Below are positions 26,325 through 38,400 of a stretch of DNA of 64,000 nt, piece after piece; within the stretch, counting starts at the first letter, position 1; every line of letters begins with the position of its first letter. Location of the stretch: contig NC_079900.1 of assembly GCF_024868665.1 (NCBI RefSeq), positions 16,151,759 to 16,215,758 of the forward strand, written 5' to 3'. Below the pieces are notes generated by a model. It searched no databases, was not told the DNA's origin, and saw only the letters and a list, made by a program, of their open reading frames with translations. The translations under genes were made by a program, and so were the position numbers. Source of the DNA: Triplophysa rosa. Lineage: Eukaryota; Chordata; Actinopteri; Cypriniformes; Nemacheilidae.

Positions 26325-26574
26325 TTAATTGAAAATACTAAATTCTATTTTATCTTAAATTACTCTTTAACGCTGTTCTTTAGTTTTACTGTTGTAGGAT
26401 GTCTGAGCCTCACATCTTGCACATTGTCTGCATTTCAATGCAACTCTCACTGACCTCTTGTGCATAAGACAAATAATCTTGAAACTTAAGTGTTTTAAAT
26501 AACATGCTGCATTACACCCAAAAAGCTGATTTAGTAAAACATTCCAAGAATTTTTATGTAGAATTGTGAACATT

Positions 26575-26580
26575 TTTATT
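26575..26580 (-). terminator. candidate myo15a poly(A) signal
   Basis: AATAAA on the minus strand, 421 bp past the myo15a stop. It is the only canonical hexamer I found between the stop and the (TA)n tract at 26284-26317. It is not supported by transcript data. Confidence 0.4.
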
Positions 26581-27000
26581 TAAAATAAAGACTTATTACA
26601 TGATATGTTGCATTTTCATTGCATATACACGATTTCATAATGACACAAATGTATACAATATTTTAACATTAAATAACGCATTATACTCTCATGTAGTGCA
26701 TATCAAAATTTCAGCATAAGTAAAGAAATTCAAAACCAGTGGCTGAAAAAAAACTCACTTTTATAAAAATAAACTTTTGCTGGACATGTAAAACTAGAGG
26801 TTTTAAATTATGGCGCCATGTTGAACCCAATAAAATGCATGTAAATTAAAAGCTAATCCTGGAATTTGCCTTTGAAATGCCAAACAGACATATGTGGAAT
26901 ATTAAAAATGACAGGTGTGTTTTGATGTGAAGGGTTTAATTGTGTCCAATTACAATTATTGCCATAAAATCAGTAATAAATAACATCTGTAAGAAGGAAA

Positions 27001-29408
27001 CTAGAGCAGAGTAATTTCACTGGGAGGCAGGGTAAGCCTCTTTTCCCGTACTGAAAGCAGGTTCTCCATATGCATGGCGATGACACGGCACAGCTCAAGA
27101 CTCTGTAAAAGCAATCGCACAGAAATTAGCCCCGCCCACATCAGCCCTGTCGCTCACATTGACAATAACACAGTCAGACTAACAAGACACTTTTAAAGGT
27201 CATTAAAATGACCCGATTAGATTATGTCATGATGTTTGAACGAGGGTACTTGAGCTCGTACCTGGTCCAGCTGTAACTGTGTAATGCGTTGAGACATTAG
27301 GTCACCCAGCATTATCTCCACATATGGGTAACTGGAGCCAGCTGTGGGTCTCTGTGTACGGGTGGACTGCACCTCCTTCAGTGGGAACTTCACCATTGGC
27401 TCCTTAGGGACATTGCAAACAGCTGTTAAGTCTACACATTGCATACAGAAATCTGAATATACATGTACAGTAAAACACATATGTGACCCTGGATCACAAA
27501 ACCAGTCTTAAGTAGCACGGGAACATTTTTAGTAAAAGACAAAAATACATTGTGTGGGTCAAGATTATCGATTTTTCTTTTATGCCAAAAATCATTAGGA
27601 TATTAAGTAAAGATCATGTTCCATGAAGATATTTTGTAAATTTCCTACCTTAAATATATAAAAACTTTATTTTTGTGAGTGGATGGTCTGCCACAGTGCC
27701 CCTGACTAACAACTTCTAAGGCAATTTTCTCAATATATTGATTTTTTGCGCTCTCAGATTCCAGAGTTTTAAACCGATGTATCTCAGCCAGATATTGTCC
27801 TATTCTAACAACGCATATATCTATAGAAAGTTTATTTATTCAGCTTTCAGATTATGTAAAAATGTCAATTTTGAAAAATTGACCCATAAGACTGGTTTTG
27901 TTGTCACATTTTGTTGTCATGTGATTTATAGTCATGTATGCAGTCAGTGTAAAAACAAATAAACAGCATGTGTGAAGTTGCTGCCTAAAGTCTAATAAAT
28001 AAAGATCAGAAAACAAGGGGTTAAACTTACATGAGTGGTTTTGCTTAGAAAGTTCAGGCCGTTTTGATTGACAGCCAGTATGCACGGCGTGTCGATAGTG
28101 CTGTTGCTGCTGCTCTGTATGTAAAAGAATGATGAGCCAAACATTGGGAAAGCACTGACAAGCCCTGAGAAACAGACACAACCATACCAATCAACCTTGT
28201 GAATACGTGACAGTATGTCTCAACGTCAGCTGCGCTTATAAATCAAGTCCTCACCCAGAAATTGAGCTCTGGCCTGATGAGGACTGAGGGGCTGCACCTG
28301 CTGCATATGCTGGGTCACCATGTTCAGCCACTGCTGGGCCCTCAGAAGCCCATAGAGCTGAGAGGGAATATATTCCTGAACCTCGTGGCTGATGACAGTG
28401 TGCAAGAGAAGGTTAGTGATGTATATCATTACATTTCAGCTGTGATGTACATACAAAGCATTTAAGACTTTGAGGCATTACAGTGTGGGGAGGTAGATTG
28501 AGTCCTTGGCACGATGATGCAGAGCTGCCAGTTTTGAAGCTTGTTGAAGCTGCTGCTCACTGGCTTTACCGTGTGGAATAACATTGAGAAGACCTTTTAC
28601 ATAGTCAGGGCAAACCTGCAATATGTGAATGAAGATCACATTAGTAGCCTTAAAGAAACAGTTCACCCCAAAAAAAAGTAATTGTGTTGTTCCAAATCTG
28701 TACGCTGTTCTTTTTTTGATTATTTTTACTTTTTTAGACTGCAAACATAAGCAAAAAAAAAAGAAAAAGAAAAAGACAAACAAGAACAAGCGCCTTAGAC
28801 CTTTGAATTATACGATAAACAGCATAAAACAAGTGAAATAATGTAGAGAATAACCTGATTGTAATGCACAGTCACTCCAAGCTCATTGTCAAACTTCAGT
28901 GGTTGTGTCCAGATCACTCTTCGAAACCACAGACCATAGTTGCTATCAACATTTTCCGACTCTATAGCAATATCTAAAATGTACTCCCTTTTGTTTAGTG
29001 GCCGGACATTTTGACCTGGAGGAAAGCACAGCCTTCTATTAGTGTATTACTTTCATTTTTTGGGAAATGACATTTTGCTAAGAATTGTAGAGTCTCAGCT
29101 TACTGTATGTTAACAACCAATGCCAACATTTTTCAACTCACCTCTGTTTGTGACCACAAATATAGCATACTCGTCCAAGGCCTCGAGTTTATGCAGACTC
29201 ATCTCATAGCACAGTTCTTCAATAGCATCCAAAGCCACCTTTACGGTAAAGTAACCAAAGTGGATTAGCCTAAACTCTTATGATGTACTGAAATACGTGA
29301 TTGATGAGAGTAAAGGCAAAAAAATCGTACTGAGCACGTTTTAATTTTCAGATGTCGTTCAATTCCACCAGGAAGAAGAAACAGCTGGCGCTTGGAGCTC
29401 CTTCCAGC
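27001..29408 (-). CDS. myo15a: myo15a exons 59-66: C-terminal FERM and PDZ ligand
   Basis: Exons 29331-29408, 29142-29238, 28855-29015, 28482-28615, 28255-28388, 28031-28164, 27262-27402 and 27001-27102 (stop TAG at 27003-27001). [99 protein letters not shown] and [12 protein letters not shown] match human. The chain ends PPSEITLL. The terminal ITLL is a class I PDZ ligand, known in human MYO15A to engage whirlin. Confidence 0.96.
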
Positions 29409-32400
29409 CTTGAAATCAACAAATTGTGTTTAGTTGAATAAAATACAGTGGGAAATTCTCACTACGACATTTAAAACAGGTTATGTGCAACTAACCAGTA
29501 TAGCTTTTAGCTCCATGCCATTAGGGTACGCGACACGTCCCCCATACTGGAAAGTCTTCCTTAGATTCTGCTCACAAGCCTTAGCAATACCTTCCAACAT
29601 TAAAATATACATAAACAGCCTCTTTCATGACTATTAATCAATAATTCATCGTTTTGACTCAAAAAGCTGTAACGTGTAGTTGCAACATCTACTGTATATA
29701 CCTTGATAGTGAACCCCTTGGCTTGCACAGACATCTTGAAGGTATTTAAGCAGGTATGGTTTGAGCACTTCTGAACATTTGTAGTATGTCGTGAAGATGT
29801 ACAGCAACCTCCAACCCTTCTGACAACTCTCCCTGTGAAACAGAGTAAAACACGTCTGTGACCCTATGCATGGAACATGAAACAGGTTCTGATGGGGTTG
29901 TCCTCACTCATACGTTTTGGAGCTGGTGTTCCCAGTAATCTGCTTGAGGATTTGGCAGTAAGCTTCGTCTCTCATTAGCCCAAACTCACCACTCAACTGT
30001 AACGGAGATGAAGAATGTCAGAATCGGGTATTGAAGGCATTAAAGGGACAGTTCACCCCCCCAAAAAATCTGTCATCATTTACTCACCCTCGAGTTGTTC
30101 CACACCTGTATACATTTATGTGTGAACACAGAGAAGGATATTTAGAAGAAGGCTCGTAACCAAACAGTTCTTAGCCACCATTGACTATCATAGTAGGAAA
30201 AATGATAATGGTAATCAAAAGTACCCAAGAACTGTATGCTTTTCTACATTCTTCAAAATATCTTCTTTCGTGTTCAACAGAACAAAGAAATGTATACATT
30301 TTTCCTACTGTGGTATAATGGTGGCTAAGAACTGTTACAAGTTACAAGCATTCTTCCAAATAGCTTTCTCTGTTTTCATCAGACCAAAGAAATGTATACA
30401 GATTTGGAACAACTTGAGGGCGAGTAAATGAAGACAGAATTTTCATTTTGGGGTAAACTGGTCAAATTATATCAAACATTTCCTGCAAAATCCAGCCCGA
30501 TAACAGAATCATAATTATATGCTTACATTTGTGAATTGAAGTAACATATAGACACTGATTTCCGATGTACCTACTTCATAATTGACTTTTAAACATTTTG
30601 ACGCAAAAAAGTTACAGATTGCACCTTTAAGTGTACTTTAGTCTTGTGTGCATTCATGTAAAATGATTAAAAAAAAGAGGTTTTCGGTTATTTTGAGTTA
30701 TATACCCTTAGGATTGTAGCGACAACATCTTGCTCCGACTGGCCTTTCATCGGGTAGTCCCCCATAAACTTCATTATAGCTTAAAAAAAAGATTCATTAC
30801 AGGGGAAAACATATTACAATTTGGAAGATGACAGAAAAAAGAAAACCGAGAATGTTTGCAGAGAAGATTTCACTTACCAATAAAGATCTCAGAAGCTACT
30901 TTGTTCAAGTATGCATCTGTGAACTCGATCAGGGATTCTTGAATAGGAGACTACACAACCAAATCAAACAGAATATGCATTAAAAAATATAGGATATCAT
31001 TCGGAGATTTTGCTTCATTGTCTTTAAATTTACGTGACATGTTCAAAAATGATATTGCGCTTCGCACCTTGGAAAATTTCACCATTTCTGCTGGGTCCCT
31101 GGATTCCTTTCCTTTCTTTGACTTTTTCTTGTATGAATCACTGCAGAACAAACATAATCATAGCTTAGCAATACACAAAGAAAACACAGATATTAAACTA
31201 GCAATTCCTTTCATATACAGTTTTATCTATGATGTAATCAACTGACCCATTTATTCTCTGGGCCCCTCTGAAATATTTCTTGGCAAACTCCACCATGCTG
31301 TACTGGCTGTCCTGTAAGATTCTTTCATCAATGTCCAATTCAGGACCTTCTGTGTAAGATTCTGCATACTCACTGACAGGAGACGCCACCTGGAGGTCAG
31401 ACGCAGCAACACAACATCTCTTAGTTCCAAGTGTAAAGCAGCATTCAGACTACATTCATGTGAAGAACTTTGACCTCAATGAAGCGGTCCAGTTCATGAG
31501 CAGCAGCAGCAGATCCCACAGCCACAGCAATGGCAGCCGAGGCGGCCACACGACCCTGCTTGTTCTTGGGTTCTTCTTTCTTGTCCACAGGAATGTTAAT
31601 GAAGTCAGGAGCAGCCACAGGCTGTACAAACTCCACAGGAAAGACCCCAGATCTCCCATGAATGGCCCCGAACTTCCAGCCTTGGCACGAAACACATATG
31701 TTTGTTAAGTGTGTGTGGTGTGACAGAGAGTATCACTGCAACCATCAAGCTTAGGAAACGCAAAGAGGTCTCAACCCATGCAACTAAGGATACATAATAT
31801 ATGATAAAACTTTTTTTTTAAACAGTCCCTTCAAAATTCAGCCATAAAACAGTACAACAAGAATCCAAACAGCACTCCATGCAGGCGTTCACACACCGAC
31901 CCACCAAAATCAGGTGTGTCTCTTTTCAGTTCCTCCAGGAGAATCACCTTCTTTTTCACTATGCAACCATAACTCTGGCCTGTGAAAGAGCCATGGGGTC
32001 CAAAAATTACGTCCTTTGACCTCAAAAAGCAGCATTCTCCCCTTCATGTTTAACATTTCACATCCAAACTCTGATTGTTTAAGCATGTTAAGGGTCCACG
32101 AAGGTCTTTGTGAACAATCTTGTTCTCACCTGCATCCAGCCCTTCCATTTTCTGCAGCCGTATGATGTCTCCCTTGTGAAAACTCAGCAGGGTTCTGTCA
32201 TCTGTAATGTAATTACGCACAGCAACTACATAGTCTGAGTCCTACAGCAGGAGAGAGCACAGTTACTCCATATTACTACAACCAATAATCTGTGCCATGA
32301 GTCACCGGATGAGAAAGCCCACCTTTTTCAGCTCCGTGATGAAGTAGTCGATCATGGTTTTGACCTGAGGAGCTTTGGCGGAAAAAAGAATCAGTTTCTC

Positions 32401-35400
32401 GTTGGTGAGGTTGAACTCCAGCATGTTCTTGGAGGGAATGGTGACGAACAAGATATCCGTGTAGCTGTAGGAGATCAATGACGATCACACGTTCGTGACA
32501 TGATGCATACATCGCTAGTCATTAATTTAAGTAATTGAAATGAATTGTTTTAGTCTGATAGTACCTATAAGGTCGAAGAACTCTGAAGTAATCTGGGGCT
32601 ACTGCACTGCTCCTGACCATTTTTAAAAGCTTGATCCCCCTGTGAGACACAGACAGCACTTGGACGCCTGTGCCAACACTGCCCTGTTCAAGAAATGACA
32701 GACAGAAGGTTTGAATTATTATCAAGTAACATTTTAAGCTGGTCACAAACTTGTGTTGTGTTTTAAACACTAGTAAGACACTGATATGCTGCTTCTTTCT
32801 TTTTTTTAATTGCACAACCAAATTTGGCCAAGCAGTTCTTTCAAAGGTCCAGTGTGTCATTTTTTAGAGGATCTATTGACAGAAATGCAATATACAGTAT
32901 ATACATAACTATGTCTTCAGAGGTGCATAAAGATAATGAAGCATTATGTTTTTATTACCTTAGAATGAGGTATTTCTATCTACACACACCGCAGGTCCAC
33001 TTACATGGAATTCACCATGTTGTTTCTACAGTAGCCCTAAACGGACAAACTGCTCATCTCCGTCGGCAAAGAAGCGAAAATGTGACTTCATCTTTGTGCT
33101 AGGTCAGTTGCTTTAGTGCTTCGAAAGGGAGGGGGGATGGAGTGAACGGCTGGTTGCAGTTCACAACCTCACGTCTAGATGCCGCTCAAATCTCCACATT
33201 GCACCTTTAAGTTTTGCTGGTCCACCAGCTAAGCGTTCTTAACTGTTAGGGGCACGGAATCACATTTGCTTCGAGATTTATTTTATACACTTAGAATGCT
33301 ATGATAAGGGAGTAAACAAATGATCTCAATCTATTAAAAATCTTGCTGCTCTATCCCTCTCTTACTGTGCTTGTTACCAAACCATACCAAAATTTTGGTT
33401 TAATTAAAGATACATTTTGATTACTATATCAACAAATTTAAGTATAGGCAGGGATCAGTATATTGTTGTAAATGTGCATGGGGGGGTTCCCTGGAAATAC
33501 ATAAAGATAGGCCTAAATAAAGTAAATAAAGAACAACCGAATTAAACAAATACCAAACCAGCATTAGCCGATATGGAAATTCATGCTGGTCTGAGCTGGT
33601 CTTTTTAATTGGGATGATCTTACAGATGCTGGGAAGAGGCGTGAGAAGTAGATCTCCCAGGTGTCTCTTGCAGCAACCACAGTCTTCTTCTTTACATTCT
33701 CGTCTTGGATAGTGGCATTGATGTCGATGTTGTGTTCAGCTGTTATAAAGTTATAAGACACAACAGGAGCATCCTTATTAAGAAAAACTTAAACCAGGCT
33801 CCCAGCAGCTTAAATCAGATAAAACCAGCAAACCTTCTTAGGCTGATTTAAGCTGTATTTACAATATAAAAATGTAAGCAAAGTAAAATTTATTTGATGT
33901 CAGTTTTAATATAAGAGAATTAATACATGCCAAAGAGGGATTTCATAGTCTGCCTCTCTTCTGTTGTGATGCGAATGCAAGCCTCAGAGAATGTGTCATG
34001 AACAATCTGATATAAAAGTAAATTCGTAATTACAGTTGTTAAACTGTTAAAAATAACCATAAATATATTTAGAAACAAATACTGTACATAATAAATGAAA
34101 AAGAACAACAAACAAACCTGCTTAAACAAGAGGTCCAGAACCAGTGGGTGATTGAAGCTGTCTTTCGGATAAAAAACCTAAAATACAAGACACCACTTTA
34201 ATGTTTCATTATCCCTGTAATGATTAGATAAAAGTACAGTCTCATCGACCCATTGTGACACACACAAACCTCTTTCCTGAGGTAGATTTTCCAGGGCACA
34301 TTGGTGTAAGTGTAGTGTTCCTCACTGCTCCTCTTGTGCAGCTGAGTCTGAATATTCTCCTCTTCAACCGGCAGCTCTCTGGATACTGTAATGCAACACA
34401 ATACAGTGCTACAGATGTGCCAATAAATTATGCTTTATTGAAATCATAATAAACTGAAGCAATATAACAGATCCGGTATCTCAAATAGACATTATCTAAG
34501 TTTACCAGGAGCAGGGGCCGGGAATCTCTGACTGACAGCTGGTACAGGAGGCGATCTCTTTGTCTTGATGCTCTTTGCTGGTTTCAGTGGTCCACCATCA
34601 TAGTCAAACTCTTTTGCAGATGATGAGGAAGAGACTGGAGCGTAGACCTTCTTTCTCTGGTTGTGTCAGACACAGAACATTAACTACAGTGGTAATATTT
34701 GTTTGCTCCAGTTTGATTTCTCTCTGTTAGCCCTTCCAAATATAAGTATCCTTCAAGTTCATTTTATTAAGTATACTTGGGTAAAGTTCAAATTTACTTT
34801 AAAGTCCTGTAAACTGGAAGTTGCGATCGTTTTTACTTCCATTTTCTGACGCATTTCCGAGAGAAACGGAATAAAGTGGTTTGAAAAAAAAGTGCCCGTG
34901 GCTTGCACTGCGAATTAATTGGATGTATAAAAACAGCTTTTGCATTTTGAAATGGACCTGACAGCAGACTGACAGTTGAAGAGGAGGAGTTAACAGATGC
35001 TCCTCCCAAGCCGTCTAACGTACGTCATCTGAGATGGATAGTCACTAGAGGGCTGAAGTGCATTTTCAGATTTTTAATTTAAGATTATGAGGTCACATGA
35101 ATTTTAAAAAGAGAATGACCCACACTGATAAGCTATTTCAATAAACGCTGCAATATTTCAGGAAAAAATAGGAACAATGTCATTGTGACTTTATGTTTAC
35201 TGTGTGTAGTGAGCCCGGTTTCACAGACAAGGTTTAAGACTAATCCCAGACTAAAATGAATGTTTGAGCAGTCTTAACTAAAAATAACTCGCCTTAAAAC
35301 ATCTTAAAGTATGTCAGCGCCATTGTTTTGTCTCAAGATGCACACCAGTAATGTTTTTTACTAGGGCATTTTTATAAAAGTAGTTTAAATATCCTAATTT

Positions 35401-38400
35401 CACTAAGGGTTAGTCTACTAAGCCCTGTCTGTGAAACCGGGCCACTATGTTCTAGTGGTATACCTGTAATATGTAGTAGTTCAACGTTTATAAAAGTATA
35501 CTTTTTGATGCATACACTTTAAGTTTGAGGTAACACTTTGGTAACACTTTAGTATGGGGGAACAATTCTCAGTTTTAACAAGTTGCCTATTAGCTTGCAT
35601 ATTGGCTGTTTATTAGTACTTATAAAGGAAATATTAATGCATTATTCTGCATGACCATATTCTACAACCCCTAACCCTCCCTCATACCTAAACCTAAACT
35701 ACCTTACAAAGTATTAATTAGCAGCAAATTTAGAGTTTATTAAGGAAAAATTGTGTAGTTAATAGTGAATATGTGTTCCCCATACTAAAGTGTTACCCCT
35801 GATGGTTTGCTAGTTCAATATTCGTAGCACATTTTTTGAACGTTCACTTTGAAGTATTCAGTATAGTTTAGTTATTTTTATACTGCAAGTATATTTGTAA
35901 GTTTTATTAAAGTGATTCATGTAGTTTACTATTTATATTGTAGTGTAATAATATAAAGTTGAAAATGTGTTTATACAACAGTACATAAAACTATGTGAAA
36001 CAATTGAACCAAAAACCCAAGTATACTTCAAGTACTTCATTATCTGTTTTTAAGTGAATCTCAATTTTAAAAAATTCTGTCAGTAAAAGTCAAGTATACC
36101 TGTAATTTAAATATATTTCTAAGTGCATAAAAAGTAGGCTAAAAGCAGTGTTGGGCAAGTTACTCTGAAAAAGTAATTAATTACTAGTTACTAATTACAT
36201 ATTCAATAGTGTAATTAGATTACTGTACAAATTACTCTCTCCAAAAGTATTTAATTACTTATTACTAATTACTTTCTATATCCTATATCAACCTTGATGA
36301 GTTAAGTGATTCAAGGATAGACATGAAACAGCTCTTTTAATTCATTCAAATAAATACTATAAAACTACATAAAGTACTCTTATTAACTGACCAAAGTATT
36401 ACAAATGTGAGAATTATACATTAAAGCACAGATTTTAAAGTTAGACTTTGAATTTTGATGTCAGTTCCACTATTTCACACACATATATTACACAAAGTAA
36501 CTGTAATTAAATTACAGAAAAATTAGAGTAATCCCTTACATTACTTTTCAAGGGGAAAGTAATTAAATTACAGTAACTAATTACTTAGTAACTAGTTACA
36601 CCCAACACTGGCTAAAAGTATACTCGCTTATCTTTATTATTTTTTTTAAGTAAGTATACTTATAGCACACTTGAAAAAACATTTTTGTAAGGGAGTTGAT
36701 CTATCAGCTAACACGATTAGTCTACCTGTGCAGGTGGAGCACTCATCTGGTCCTTAAGGATCATCATCGCCTCATCATGAGGGTCAGGTTTCTTCAGAAA
36801 CACTTTAGCTTCCCTTCTGTGTTACAAAACCGATCAAACCCAGTAAATTTTGCACATGAATTTCAAGATAAACATTCATTTTCTATGAATTAATGCTTCA
36901 GTTTTTCAATCAAAATGTTCTCACTTTGGAGGCTCTACTGGTTTTACAGGGTTGGCCTGATACTGTTTGATGATGTCTTTGATGTTATGACTCGGTTCTA
37001 AATGTTCTGAGTTTGAGACGGTGGATCTCACCACTGCTGTTGGTGCTTCCCTCCTAGTCGGGCCTTTGGAAATATATCAACACTGATGAAAGAGTCACTT
37101 TCATTAATCAAATAGAAATGGGAATAAACGGCCTGATATAAGGACATACTGTGCTGCCGCGGTGAAGATTTCTGTGACGGGGAGGCTGGTTTGTATGAAG
37201 AATATCCGGTTTCTTGCTTAGTCTGTTTTTAAAATAGGACACATGTGATAATTGGAAATCATGACCAATGCTTTTCAAAAACTGTTTTCTTATTTGGTTT
37301 TGTATAGATTTGATTGGTCAATAATCTATTAATAGAATCAATGCTCTTGTGTATTGATATTTAATGAGATCTTGTCATCAATGCTGTGATACTCACTGGA
37401 CTAGATTGGCTAGAACGTGGAGCTGGCATGGGCTCACTGGGTGTGTGGTGCACTGAATTATACATCTGCTGCTGGAGGGCCATGGCTTGCATTGTCATCT
37501 GCTGAGCCTGTGGTACATTAGATGGGCTGAGCACTTGAACACATTCATTTTAAAGATCTAAGCTTTGTTCTCTAACATTGGGTAGTCAACCGTAGAGTGT
37601 GGTGCATGACAAAAGAAGCATTCCTCTAGTAACTCACCAGTATGATGGCTTGCTGGTTGATGATGGCTTGCTGCTGCTGTGCTAAGACAGCTGGATCTAC
37701 GCCTTTAAAGATTTTCAAAACCACATAAAAAACTCAAACCAGAAAGTGCATGTAATGATGGATAAGCAGATCAGAATGCCTGAATCAATCACCCCACAGA
37801 AACAGTTTATGTGCCAAGCGCCCATGTGAACAACACAGCATCCATACCTGACATATCATGCATCGGTGGCACATTAGGATAAGCTGGCAAAGGCGGCATA
37901 GCAGGGAAAGCTGGCATAGCTGGCATTGAAGGCATTGGGGGAACCGAAGGCACGGAAGTGGGGGCAGGTGCACGTGGCACAGAGGACAAAGCTGGCATAG
38001 GTATAGGTGGCATCATTGTTCCTCCCATAACAGGTAGAACTGGCACCGCTGAGAACAGTAAATATGGTAAGCGATGACCTCTATGTCAAAGCTTTATCGA
38101 ATGATTTCATGCAAATTAATTGGTTATGATTTCGAGGTCACATGAAGCCCAATCAGCAGCATCAGTCTCCTATATTTATCAAACAGGGTTCCCACACTTT
38201 TTAATATATTGTCACTATAAAAAACTCTTGAAGACTATATTTACTTCCAAAACTTTTTCATATTCAGAAAACACAGCTTGATTACCAGAAGTCAATGTCT
38301 GTGAGAACCCTGAATAGAAATGAATGATATTGCTGAAATTGAAATACAGCTCATGTCGGTCATTTACAGAAAGTGCTGCAAGCTCCAACATTTAAAACAC

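Noticed and set aside
31456..31695. An alternative minus-strand frame across the SH3 exon ([10 protein letters not shown]...)
   Set aside because: The SH3 frame ([21 protein letters not shown]) matches human and joins both neighbouring exons in phase; the other frame does neither.
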